A stretch of 64,000 nt of DNA from Cryptomeria japonica (taxonomy: Eukaryota; Streptophyta; Pinopsida; Cupressales; Cupressaceae), in contig NC_081412.1 in NCBI RefSeq assembly GCF_030272615.1, forward strand, positions 141,152,747-141,216,746, given 5' to 3'. This document shows positions 1-9,780 of this stretch, piece after piece (position 1 is the first letter of the stretch; every line of letters begins with the position of its first letter). The position numbers and the translations under genes were made by a program. The notes under the pieces are model-generated. The model searched no databases, was not told the DNA's origin, and saw nothing but the letters and a program-made list of their open reading frames with translations.

Positions 1-600
1 GGAGATCATCAGTGTTGAAGACTCACCTCGATGGTGTTGTCCAGTTAACTGGCTTTGCAATTTGGCAATGATGCTATCCTTACCTCTTATCTCCTCCTTG
101 GCACTGTTGTAGGCCTTTAAAACTGTTTCCAACTTGATTTGGAGGGCCTCTTTCTCTTTGGCTTCTTTCTCTGCTACTGCAACACTGAATTTTGCAGTCT
201 CCAACACAGTGCTGGTAGCCTCTACTACCGCTGTACTCTGCACTCTCTTCACCATCATTCCACCGAGGTAACTTGACCCTAGGGTGTCCTTGCCTTTCTT
301 GCCCTCATTCCTCTTGAGAGACCACATAACAAGTGCAACATTATCTTTACTGAAAGTGACCCCCTCCATGGGTTTAGTCTCTTTCCTTACTACATCTAAT
401 ACCAGGGCATCTGCAATATCCCATTCAGGTAAGATAAGCACTCCAGCTTGTGCTACCATATCTCTTCCCTGCTTAGGGGTGATGGTCTTGAATTCTTCCA
501 TCATCTCTTGCTTTATTTCCTCTTCCACCAAGGCTGGATCTTTGTTGGGCTGCTCTGCCTTTCTTGTTTCACATCTAGCATTATATTTATCTATATGCTA
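1..600 (-). pseudogene. Copy A, C-terminal segment, cut by the window edge
   Basis: In the frame following the 598-600 TAG, the translation reads HIDKYNARCETRKAEQPN, then EMMEEFK, ILPEWDIADAL and MVKRVQST. These match EEYKRRSTKKKAQRPN, EMMEEFK, ILLEWDIADAV and IIKRASDT in copy B and its equivalent in copy C. The last ~60 residues are rich in K, E, A and L with heptad character, so probably a coiled coil; they have diverged more from B and C than the rest. The segment is open to position 1, so the true C-terminus lies outside the window. Function unknown. Confidence 0.55.
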
Positions 601-1128
601 CTTCCATATAAATTGCATGAATGCTTCTGATGTGACAAAATTATTATCAGCTAGAAAGGCACTACTTGCTTGCTTTATTTCAGGATCCCACTCTTGGCCT
701 TTAAGTTCAGTGGAAGTAATATCCATCCCAGCAGCAATGGGTTCTTCCGGCATCCCCTCTTCTACTTCATCATAGGTATATGCAATTTCCCCTAGGCTAC
801 CCAATTGTATGAGTTGCTCAGCTGCTGCTTGCTCATTTCCTATATGGATAGGGGATTGGGATGGGGAATACAAAGGTGTATCTGATTGTATTTCTTTCCC
901 CACCCTTTTCCTTTTTGGGCTCTCTTGGATGTCGATGACATCTTGTGTCTTCCTCTTTCCTTTGGAGGTAGAGGGCTCCCCTGTTGTAGGCACCAACACA
1001 CTATAACCTGATTTTTTATGCAGTGTGTAATCACTAGGAGGGATTGGCTTACTAGAAGCTAACCTACTAAGGATCATTCTGGCTTTCTCAGGGTTGCTCT
1101 TGATTATAGCTTCCCTCTTCTCCTTCAA
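598..1128 (-). pseudogene. Copy A, central segment (176 codons)
   Basis: This continues copy A after two in-frame stops, at 1222-1224 and near 1131. The residues between the stops still align with copy C, where LKEKREA matches LKEKKVK. The middle is low-complexity and basic, with a KRKRVGKE cluster that could be a nuclear localisation signal, then an acidic stretch. The end, WDPEIKQASSAFLADNNFV, matches AFRDAIKEACDKFLEDDTFV in copy B, so this is the same protein. It stops at a TAG after FIWK, where copy B continues WKIKIEEY; the frame then resumes without a shift. I read the three pieces as one gene broken by point stops. Confidence 0.6.
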
Positions 1129-1221
1129 TGTCTACATCACATCTTCAAAACAAACAATTAAAAACTTTATTTTCTCTTCTAGTGGGAAAAAGCTAGACAA
1201 TGAGTCATAGCTAGCATCAAA

Positions 1222-2775
1222 CTAATGCACAAAATCCAGGGCTTTCTTATAAGCCACCCACTTTTCTTTTCTTAGCTTCTGCTCATCTAGATCAAATTCA
1301 TTTCTGATGAGGTCTTCAGGAAACTGGAATTGATGAGGCCTACCTCTGCATGCTACCTTCTTCCTAAACATACCGTTGAAGAAGTCCTCTAGATCGGCAC
1401 ATCTAGACACTGCAGTGGATAAATGATAAGGTTTGAGGAAATCCTCAAAGCAATTCCAGCCTCCCTTTGTTATTACAAATTGGTGGGCTATGGTAGCTGC
1501 AGGGAAAATAGTCCCTTTACCCCTGCCTGTCAACTCTGCCTCTTGCAAGCCACCAATTTGTCTGAGGATCTTCGTGATTCCCACTTTGAGAGGGACCTGG
1601 TAAGGTAACAAAAATGGAGTGCCTTTGAAACCAAAAATTCTGAAAATTGTGGAAACTGGATATAAATAAATGTCACCCCAGTTATGAACAATGTTTATGT
1701 TCTCCGCGAATTCTTTTGGTCTTATGAATTCTAGAAGAACCTTGGGGATTCTTGGGTTCTCTGAGCAGAGGAGAGTCCTTATTTTGGATGCAAAATATTT
1801 ATCAAATTTCAGAAAACTGGCATCCTCTCTATCCCATGACAACACAGTACTCCACAATTGTACTAGCATTTTTTCTCCTTCCTTCTCCTTAACCAGGTCC
1901 AGTCCACTGGCAAAGTAATCACCACCTTTGAAGAGAAAAATATGCATTAGGAGTGAATACCATCCAAAAGGCCTGTCCACCTTTCCATTCTTGATTCTTA
2001 TCAACCCTCCATGAATAGCATCAACAATATAAGTGGCATAATCAAATGTGATTGCAAGAGAAGGATTCAAAATTTGGGCAATCATTAACAAGTAATGATT
2101 CGGCATATTTGCTTTTGCATCTTCTCCCAAAACTTGGCAAAGTGCCCAATACATCCCTTTAGCCCTCAGGGTGAACATGCTTAATGAAAAGGGCTCTTGT
2201 GTGTTGGGTCCTACAACTGTTAACCCCCCTATTTTTACAAAAAAATCCTTAAGAGGCCCATTCCTGAGATGACTCCTCTGTGCACCATAAATTTGGGCTA
2301 ATGCTGTGAAGTTTATTGGTTCTAAAAAGTTTGTAAACTCATTAAGCCCAAATGCTGTCCTAAACTCTTTAGCATTAATTTCCACAAGGGTTTTCCCATT
2401 TACATCTCGAATGCTTCTTGTGACTGGATCATAGTTGAATGCAATTTGGGTTAGCAAATCTATGTCCATGAATACTCCTGGGACCACTAACTTCCCAACA
2501 TCTAGTTCCCAGATACTGTTTTGCAGGGCAGGAGAATTTCTCATTCTGAATCCCACTTTAAACAACCCCAACCCGGACAGTCCAACCTGTGGGTCTCTCA
2601 ACCAATTGCCCTTGTCATATAATCCTTCTCCTATCTTTAGACGGGGAGCCTTAGGCACTAGCTCTTTTGCCTTTGACGCCTGGTTAGTTGACAACGTCAA
2701 CTGTTCTAGAAAATCATCACAAACGCTCCTTTCTTGATAGTTAACCTTACCAGAAAATTCTCTTTTAGGAGCCAT
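1222..2775 (-). CDS. Unknown LTR-borne protein, copy A, N-terminal 517-codon frame
   Basis: Long uninterrupted frame of 517 codons, the longest in the window. I choose the ATG at 2775 (MAPKRE) rather than the upstream in-frame ATG at 2802, because copies B and C start at an equivalent ATGGCTCC. Landmarks shared with B and C are GKLVVPGVFMDIDLL near residue 95, a YDP..R.IR segment, an ALCQVLG segment, WYSLLMHIFLF, QLWS..(L/M)SWDR, HNWGD.Y.YP and GRGKGTIFP. No gag, protease, RT or integrase motif is present, nor a signal peptide or obvious membrane segment. The frame ends at a TAG (1222-1224) lying inside the homologous region, so it is probably a mutated sense codon; similarity to copy B continues beyond it. 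Function unknown. The FGL-type segment after YDPVTRS loosely recalls plant mobile/transposon-associated domains, but this is only a hint. Confidence 0.75.
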   Translation of the reverse strand: MAPKREFSGKVNYQERSVCDDFLEQLTLSTNQASKAKELVPKAPRLKIGEGLYDKGNWLRDPQVGLSGLGLFKVGFRMRNSPALQNSIWELDVGKLVVPGVFMDIDLLTQIAFNYDPVTRSIRDVNGKTLVEINAKEFRTAFGLNEFTNFLEPINFTALAQIYGAQRSHLRNGPLKDFFVKIGGLTVVGPNTQEPFSLSMFTLRAKGMYWALCQVLGEDAKANMPNHYLLMIAQILNPSLAITFDYATYIVDAIHGGLIRIKNGKVDRPFGWYSLLMHIFLFKGGDYFASGLDLVKEKEGEKMLVQLWSTVLSWDREDASFLKFDKYFASKIRTLLCSENPRIPKVLLEFIRPKEFAENINIVHNWGDIYLYPVSTIFRIFGFKGTPFLLPYQVPLKVGITKILRQIGGLQEAELTGRGKGTIFPAATIAHQFVITKGGWNCFEDFLKPYHLSTAVSRCADLEDFFNGMFRKKVACRGRPHQFQFPEDLIRNEFDLDEQKLRKEKWVAYKKALDFVH

Positions 2776-3129
2776 TTTGAAAATGCAAGAAATAAATGCC
2801 ACTCTTAAACAACTTTGTGAAGAATTAATTATCTATTTTAGAACACTGCACAAGAATTGCTACACAAAAATACAAGAGAACCTATTCTTTGCTTGAAGGA
2901 ATTTGCTCTGCAACTGAACCGACTTGCTCTGTATATCAGGAAAATATCTCTGCGTCTGCTCTTTTGCAAAATCCTTTAAAAGATATCTTTACCTGGTTGT
3001 TAGGAAATCAAATATTTGTACTCAGGGCCTTAACTATAATATTGATTCCGCATGCTTCGGCCGTCCCTTCAAAATTGAATTCATACAAGAATTCATATTT
3101 TTCACTCCAACGGGTCACAATATTCTTGC

Positions 3130-4500
3130 AAGTGTTTCATTTTGTTCTTTTGCAACTTCGCGAGGCATAACTATTGGGCAGCTTAATCCTGCAAAATAAC
3201 GCCAACCATTCGATCAAAAGAAACTTGATCGAGCGTTAGATTAACTGACGGCTTTGGCCTTTTTCTGGGTCCCACTTTCTATTGGCTACGTAATACCACA
3301 TGGCGTCCAACCATTGGCCTTGAAATCCATTTCGCATTCCACTTGACACTGGCCGCGTGTCTTTCTTTTATACTGCCGGTTCCACCTTGGCGGGCCCACA
3401 CTTTCTTCTTAGACCACGTGTCATCATGACACATGGACGGTTCTGGTTCACTCTCGCTATTTCACGGGGTATAAAGAGTGAGCACCTTACCCTTGCGAAA
3501 TAGTGCGGACCGTTGGATCATCTCATAATTTGATCGGCGTTTAATCCGCTGAAAAGGCTCTCAGGAGGGGTGGACCCGCTGACTCATCGTAAACACCTAG
3601 CATCCAGTCACCTTTGGAGCTGATTTGTCGCTCTGTCATTTGCCAAAAGAAAACTATGGGGCCCCACTTTTGTCTCAATAGCTGCATCCTCCAGGTCATC
3701 ATCATGACACGTGGACGGTTCTTGTTCACTCTCGCTATTTCGCGGGGTATAAAGAGTGAGCACCTTATCCTTGCGAAATAGCGTGGACCGTTGGATCACC
3801 TCATAAATTGATCAGCGTTTAATCCACTGAAAAGGCTCTCAGGAGGGGTGGGCCAGCTGACTCATCGTAAACACCTGGCATCCAGTCACCTTTGGAGCTG
3901 ATTTGTCGCTCTGTCATTTGCCAAAAGAAAACCACAGGGGCCCACTTTCGTCTCAACAGCTGCATCCTCTAGGTCATCATCATGACACGTGGATGGTTCT
4001 CGTTCACTCTCGCTATTTCACGAGGTATAAAGAGTGAGCACCTTACCCTTGTGAAATAGCGCAGACCATTGGATCATCTCATAAATTGATCGGTGTTTAA
4101 TCCACTAAAAGGGCTCTTAGGAGGGGTGGGCCTGCTGACTCATCGTAAACACCTGGCACCCAGTCACTTTCGGAGCTGACTTGTCACTTTGTTATTTGCG
4201 AATAGGAAACCACAGGGCTTCAATAAATTGTTAATAGCTGTACCTGCCAGGTCATCTCCACCTGCAACCTGACTCACCTCTGGGGCCCGCTTTTTAGCCT
4301 TTAATCCTGACCCGCTGACTGTTGTGACTTGTGCCATGTGCCGCCATTTTACTTGCTGTCAACAACCAGCTGGACCGTCTATGTGGCATGCTATGTGGTT
4401 TTTGCAACTTCGCTGGTTTTAAACTACGGGCAACTTCACCTAGAGAAATAGCATGAGCCGTGGATCAATTCGCGAGATGCGCACTGCTTACTGGGCCCGA
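3130..4500. repeat. 278-bp tandem array, three good copies and two degenerate ones
   Basis: The word ATCATGAC recurs at 3423, 3701 and 3979, exactly 278 bp apart, and the surrounding sequence matches throughout. Weaker copies flank these near 3145-3260 and 4390-4490. Each good unit carries CATGACAC(A/G)TGGA, a TATAAAG on the plus strand (3470, 3748, 4026), and an inverted repeat of 11 bp around that TATAAAG. It also carries TTGGATCA and TTTAATCC segments. Two units contain a perfect ACACGTGGA G-box-like word. Confidence 0.85.
3733..3783. promoter_or_regulatory. TATA-containing hairpin in the tandem unit
   Basis: The left arm CGCTATTTCGC (3733-3743) and right arm GCGAAATAGCG (3773-3783) are perfect complements around TATAAAGAGTGAGCACC. 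In the next unit the arms are CGCTATTTCAC (4011-4021) and GTGAAATAGCG (4051-4061), again perfectly paired. In the first unit (3455-3505) the arms are CGCTATTTCAC and GCGAAATAGTG, with two mismatches. Confidence 0.5.
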
Positions 4501-4798
4501 CAATTTTAGAAGAAAATCATTTGAGGCATAATTTTTTTGATTAATTAACATAATCGCCTAAGCAAACAACAAGGGGCTTCCTACGACCCCATGACCCATC
4601 ACTTAAGTGAATAAAGTAACAAAAAATTAGAAACCAGAGGGTTTAAAACGAACACAAGAGGATCTAAAATCACAAACCCTTAAACCCTTGAGGTCTAGAA
4701 CAAAGCTGAAGCATTTGGAATGACACCTTATTCAAAATTTCAATAAAACATAGCCAACCATGGGAAAAGAAAAGCCCATTTTTTAATCAGTGATAACA

Positions 4799-5869
4799 CT
4801 ATGGACTAAAACAAGCCCCTAGAGCCTGGTATGCTAGATTAGGCAAGTATTTGATGAAGTTGGTATTTTGTAAAGGTACTATCGATAGTAACTTATACTT
4901 TAAGGTTGAGAATGATAACATTTTGATTGTTGAAGTGTTTTTTGATGACATTATTTTTGGAGGAGATGATGATTTGAGAATGAAGTTTGTTGATGATATG
5001 CAAAAGGAATTTGAGATGTCTATGATAGGTGAGATGAAATTATTCTTAGGATTGCATATTACAAAGACTGATAAAGGTATTTTCATTTCTCAATCTAAGT
5101 ATGTGAAGGAATTGTTGAAGAAATTTGGGTTAGCTAATTCTAAACCTGTTGGAACTCATATGGTGACTAGATGCATGTTATCCAAGCAAGATGAATCTCA
5201 GAAAGTTAATCAGATCTTGTACAAATCTATGGTTGGTGGACTATTGTACCTAACTAAGACTAGAACAAATATTATGCATGTAGTTTGTCTTTGTGCCAGA
5301 TTTCAAGATGATCATAAAGAGACTCATGTTACTATTGTGAAGAGGATTTTTAGACATTTGAAGGGGACTGTTGACTATGGGCTGTGGTATCTGAAGAATG
5401 ATGATTTTATGCTATGTGCCTATACTGATACTGATTGGGCAGATGATGTAGATGAATGGAAGAGCACTACTGGTGGATCTTTATTTTTGGGGAAGAATTT
5501 GGTTTCATGGGCAAGTAAGAAATAAGATTTTATATCTCTATCTACTACTGACACTGAATACATTGCTGCTGCTAGCAACTATACTCAGGTTGTTTGGATG
5601 AAGTATATGCTGAAAGATATTAGAGTTGTGTATGATGAGCCTATTGCTATTTATTGTGACAATTCAAGTGCTATTAATATTTCCAAGAATCCGGTACTGC
5701 ACTCTAACACAAAGCATATATCAATTACATATCACCTTTTGAGGGAGAAAATTAAATTGGAGTATGTATCTACAAAGGATTAGATTATAGATATTTTCAC
5801 TAAGCCTTTGCCTACATATACTTTTGTGTATTTGAGAGACAAGTTGGGAGTCTCTGCCCCTCCCGATTG
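4799..5869 (+). pseudogene. Ty1-copia RT/RNase H fragment, 5'-truncated
   Basis: It opens abruptly inside the reverse transcriptase at [14 protein letters not shown], so gag, protease, integrase and the first half of RT are missing. Visible next are the RT catalytic region (VFFDDIIFGG; the usual VDD is FDD here), LGLHI, the tether segment YLTKTRTNIMH, and the RNase H signatures YTDTDWA and YCDNSSAINISKN. The end is DIFTKPLPT..F..LRDKLGV. Two in-frame stops break it: a TAA at 5523-5525 where relatives have KKQ, and a TAG at 5781-5783 just before IIDIFTK. It resembles the copia element at 42674-47870. Confidence 0.85.
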
Positions 5870-6230
5870 AGAACTAGGTGCATAGAGATGCATCAATCCG
5901 GTGGACTTCACAGTCTTATGTCTTTATCTGGGTTGATGAGTTGGTGTTGCTACTCAGCCGAAGTAGTCAATGTGTTGTTTAGAGCTATGATTTTATCCTA
6001 AGGGGGAGAGTTTGTCCTTCTTAGAGGGAGAGTTTATCTGATTTGGGGAGAGAAGCTTGATCAATTTATATCTTTGGCATTATTGTTAAAGGAGGAGAGA
6101 AGCATGTCAAAAACTGCCTTATCTTTGGAGCTTTGTGTACATGATCTTAGGGGGAGTTTGTTGGAGTTTGATGGTGATGATTTATTCCATTGCATTGATT
6201 GTTTTTCACATTCATAGGTTGCCATCAATG

Positions 6231-6244
6231 CCAAAGGGGGAGAT
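6231..6244 (+). other. Copia polypurine tract
   Basis: CCAAAGGGGGAGAT lies immediately before the TGTTGG start of the LTR at 6245. This is the usual plus-strand primer of copia elements, and the same word precedes the 3' LTRs at 46654 and, inverted, at 25366. Confidence 0.8.
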
Positions 6245-6600
6245 TGTTGGATATTGCTGCTACTAGGATATGTTGTTGTCATTGATGTCAACATATTCCC
6301 ATGTTTTGGTGTTCAACATTCAATGTTTAGTTGTGTAATGTTCTGGTGTTTGTTCAATTGTGCTCCGGTATGATCATATCTTTGGTTGTGGATTTGGGAG
6401 TGTTTGGGATGTTCGTGTGTATCATCATTTTAGATGGTTCGTGATTTGATGCTCCACAAGCTATCTTTCTTGTCTAAGTTGCTGATGCTAAGTGTTCTTG
6501 AGTGTTAGCATGTTGATCAATGAAGATTTGAATAAGTGGTGTTGGTGCAACCGTTGCAAAGAAGACACTACAAGTAGGTTGAGTTGATAGCTTTAAAGAT
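6245..6600 (+). repeat. Copia 3' LTR, truncated at its 3' end
   Basis: It begins TGTTGGATATTG directly after the polypurine tract. It follows the same loose plan as the LTR at 46654: a GTTGTCATTGATGTCAAC segment, then a GTTCGTGATTTGATG segment, then AATAAGTGGTGTTGGTGCA. Similarity is lost at about 6600, roughly 350 bases in, so the LTR end and any target duplication are gone. Confidence 0.65.
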
Positions 6601-7029
6601 GAATACATATATGAACCTGTCGTAACTCAATTCCAATATATTTCAAATTAGGGTATACATAGAGCTCAAGGTCATCTTCAAATTATATTCACAATAAGGT
6701 TACAATATAGTGTCAGATATTAGTATTGGAGACCATAAGATTTTAAAGATTCAAAACCCCAATGATATGTCATTTATAAAGAAATGCTTACTAGGATTGT
6801 CAATCAATGGAGCCTTCCATATTCCCTTGTAGTTTGGTTTCTTGATTTTTTGTCAATTATTTAATGCATCATCATAAGAAACCCATAGATACAAGCACTA
6901 AAAACAAGCAAGAAAGAAGTAGGCTACCAACAATGTTAAAAATATCAACATTGTAGTAATTGAATATGAGTGCTCAAAATCTTAAATATCATCTCTAATA
7001 TATAAGAAGAATGCTATAGGAAGAAAATT
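6601..7029. other. AT-rich filler
   Basis: I see no coding similarity, LTR end or repeat unit here. It separates the truncated copia LTR from the LRR-related duplicated block. Confidence 0.5.
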
Positions 7030-7235
7030 ATTTCATATTAAAGTGCTACAATTGTGATAGATTGCCAATGCTACTAGGAAGGTTGTTAAAGCCATGCATA
7101 CATATAAAAAATGCATGTGTATTATATATGTACATGTATACATATGTGTATGAAACACGAGTATCTACATACATATTGTGGAGGGGAAAAAGTGAGACCG
7201 AATGACTAGGACCTAATCCCACTTTAGCCAACACA
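7030..7235 (-). pseudogene. LRR gene relic within a duplicated block (copy 1)
   Basis: On the minus strand, 7100 down to about 7040 reads FNNLPSSIGNLSQL followed by a stop and HFNMK. This is one typical plant leucine-rich repeat, as found in NBS-LRR resistance proteins. The neighbouring bases to 7180 are a TATACATATG-type microsatellite. The block is repeated at 9080-9270 with the same order: LRR relic, microsatellite, GAGTATCTACATACATAT. No start codon or longer frame survives. Confidence 0.5.
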
Positions 7236-7588
7236 TTGGGAATACAAAAGAGCCTAGGGAGATAGCTCGCTTTGTCTACTTCTTATGAGAAAGAGAAAGC
7301 AAAGGATTATCTATTAGGGTTTCTATTCCTCTTGTTGTAAATGAAGGTAAGATATGAAAGATTGATCAACTAGACTAGGAGGTGAACAATGAAGCATGTA
7401 TGAACTGAAATTGCACAAACTGCAGATCTGAAATTGAGATACTAAAAGAAGAGAAGGGGGAAGAATTTGAATGTGTACCTAGTGTTGAAAAATGAGTCAA
7501 AGAAAGTTGCAACTGAAGACTTGCAAATCTGATGTTCTGAGCTTCCACCCTGCCAAATTTCACCTAAAACTGGGTGGACTAGGACACA

Positions 7589-7722
7589 GGACCAAGGCAT
7601 CCAAAGAGGACCAAGGCACCCAGAAAGGACTTGGGTGCCCAAAGAGGACCAAGGCGCTCAAAGAGGACTAGGTCATAGGACCAGGGTGCCCAAAGAGGAC
7701 CAGGTCGCAGGACCAGGGCATC
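7589..7722. repeat. 19-bp minisatellite
   Basis: Head-to-tail units of the form GGACCAAGGCRYCCAAAGA are mixed with 13-bp short units such as GGACTAGGTCATA and GGACCAGGTCGCA. I count five units of about 19 bp and three short ones. The frames seen across it on the minus strand are shadows of the repeat. Confidence 0.8.
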
Positions 7723-9079
7723 ACACCCCTGTCTTGGTGATTTATGCTCAAATTTGATATTTGGGATTGTTTGCGTTCTCTATCAGACCTAAAATTTACA
7801 GCGATGAACAGATCCTGTACCTGCACCTGGAACTGAAAATAGGGTTTTGGGTGGCTATATAGGGTTTTGCCTTAGTCAAACCCCCGTGTTGGTGATTTCC
7901 ACCTCCATAAATAGCTGATTTGTATAGTAAAATAATGTGTGCAGGAATCTCGTGTGTGTGCAAGACCCCAAAATGAAAGCAAACAATCTAGAGCAACCCT
8001 AAAGAGGAAATCCTAATCGCTTATAATTGACAAAGTAAATGCTCTAAATCATTGATGGAAAGTTATCTAAAGAATGAATATAAATATGTAAATTGATGTA
8101 ATGAAGCTCATGCAAAGACATGGAAATAACATGAAACCATACCCAACCCCTAAGGGAGGGGTACAATCCAATCGCTAGTCAGTGATTTCCTATTATTCTT
8201 CAATGTCTTCAAGGCTCCTAATTGATGATGAATGCTTGATGAAATGTTGTTCAATATTGTTTAATTTTGTTGAAGACTCCACATAGGCTTCTCTTTCACT
8301 ACATAGAAGGCTCCTTGTGCTCCAAAAACCTTCTCTTAGATTCTTAGATCTGATCCCTTCAAATGAAGAAAGAGGACTCTTATGTATGAAACCCTAGATC
8401 TTAATTTCGACTTAATTTCGTCTTTAGGCTGACCTAGGATTTGAATTTCCTACCAATATTTTGGGGTTAAGCATTATAATATCATAGAATCATGCTCCCA
8501 AAATTTTGGGAAAAAAGTCGAGCACCATGTGAACTTTGCACATGGTCTGACTAAATTTTCACCAAATTTTCAGGGTCATTAGATATGATTATATTAGAGT
8601 GAATCCCAAAATTACAACTAATTTTGAGTTGTTTTGATATGTGAAATCGAGCCTTAAAGGTTGAAATAAGACATAATTAGGGTTTATGATTTAATGATTT
8701 ATAGGAGGAAAAATAAAAAGGGGCACACTTAGGGTAAAGGGCCCAATTTTATGATGTATGAAGTGATGAAATATGACTTTATATTTAATTAAGTTAATTA
8801 ATTAAATTCTTAAAGCAAAATTACAATGCAAGGTGCAAACACACTAAGGCGGGTGCTAAACTAAGCATAGAATTGTACCACCCTAGCAAGGGTACTATTT
8901 AGGATACTACACATATATGCATATACATGTGTATACATATGATTTCCCTCAGTCACACACACACACACATGCACATAAATCCTAAACTAGTTACAACACC
9001 AAATGGTGTGGTGTTGTATCCATATGTATAGGATTTTGTGCAAGTATAGGCCAATGGTACTAGGTTTGTTTATTTATGA
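7723..9079. other. Non-coding stretch with a short CA microsatellite
   Basis: No protein similarity seen on either strand. It contains two related phrases, CTTGGTGATTTATG near 7734 and GTTGGTGATTTCCA near 7890. An AT-rich run sits near 8785-8810, and a (CA)8 tract at 8954-8969. Confidence 0.5.
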
Positions 9080-9290
9080 TTTTAGACACTTTCATATACA
9101 AGTGCTACAACTATGAAAGATTGCTAATGGTATCAGGAGGGTTGTTTAATCCATGCATCCATATAAAAATTCATATGTATATTAAATATATGTATACACA
9201 TATGTATGATATATGAGTATCTACATACATATATCTAGATACATATATGTATACATATGATATTCATACGTGTATACACATATATGTGGC
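9080..9290 (-). pseudogene. LRR gene relic within a duplicated block (copy 2)
   Basis: The minus strand near 9160-9085 reads MHGLNNPPDTISNLS, a stop, L, a stop, HLYMK, one decayed leucine-rich repeat. The following bases are ATATACATATGTAT-type microsatellite with the same TCTACATACATAT word as at 7030-7235. It is divergent from copy 1 and faces away from the plus-strand LRR array that starts just downstream. Confidence 0.5.
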
Positions 9291-9312
9291 TTAACTATCA
9301 TAGTCGCGAGAC

Positions 9313-9760
9313 TTGAATTTGGAGGTACATGATAGCTTAATTAACCTTATTCACACCATTGGCAACATGTCACAACTACAACACTTTGACTTGGACGGGC
9401 TTGATGGCTTAAATAACCTGCTTAATACCATTGGCAACCTATCACAACTATGGAGGTTGGAGTTTAAATGCTATGACAACTGAAATAACCTCCTTGATAC
9501 CATTGGTAATCTGCCATAGTTGTAGCACTTGGAATCAGAATGGTGTGACAACTTAAATATTCTCCTTGATACTATTAGCAATTTGTCACAGTTGCAACAC
9601 TTGAACATTAGATGGTTTATAACTTTGATAACCTTCTCAACACTAACAACATCTTTTATAGTTGCAACACTTGATGATGGAAGAGTATTTAAGATTAAAT
9701 AATATTCCTAGTATGTTTGGCAACCTGTACAACTCCAACACTTGATTATGAGTGCTCAAA
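9313..9760 (+). pseudogene. Leucine-rich repeat array, decayed
   Basis: The motif ACCATTGGCAAC...CTA recurs at 9355, 9427, 9499 and 9571, exactly 72 bp (24 residues) apart. Translation gives repeats such as NLIHTIGNMSQLQHFDL, NLLNTIGNLSQLWRLEF and ILLDTISNLSQLQHLNI. This is the 24-residue LRR pattern of plant NBS-LRR or receptor-like proteins. There are stops within repeats 2 and 3, and the later repeats drift out of frame. No NB-ARC, TIR or kinase part is present nearby, so this is only the LRR end of a dead gene. Confidence 0.7.
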
Positions 9761-9780
9761 ATATTAAATAGCATCTCTAA

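Larger units (their letters stand above)
2776..4530 (-). promoter_or_regulatory. 5' upstream region of copy A, probably part of an LTR
   Basis: This stretch has no long coding frame and is richer in GC and in CACGTG-type motifs than its surroundings. By analogy with copies B and C it should be the LTR upstream of the gene. On the minus strand a TATAAAAG box lies at 3372-3365, about 590 bases before the ATG at 2775; the giant LTRs carry the same octamer about 1.25 kb before their ATG. I could not find an LTR terminus or target duplication for this element, so its outer limit near 4530 is a guess. It contains the tandem array at 3130-4500. Confidence 0.4.

Noticed and set aside
284-775. 163-codon plus-strand frame
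   Set aside because: It is antisense to copy A, whose blocks match copies B and C on the minus strand; a shadow frame.
7855-7865. GGCTATATAGGG as a promoter TATA box
   Set aside because: No gene or LTR follows downstream in either direction.
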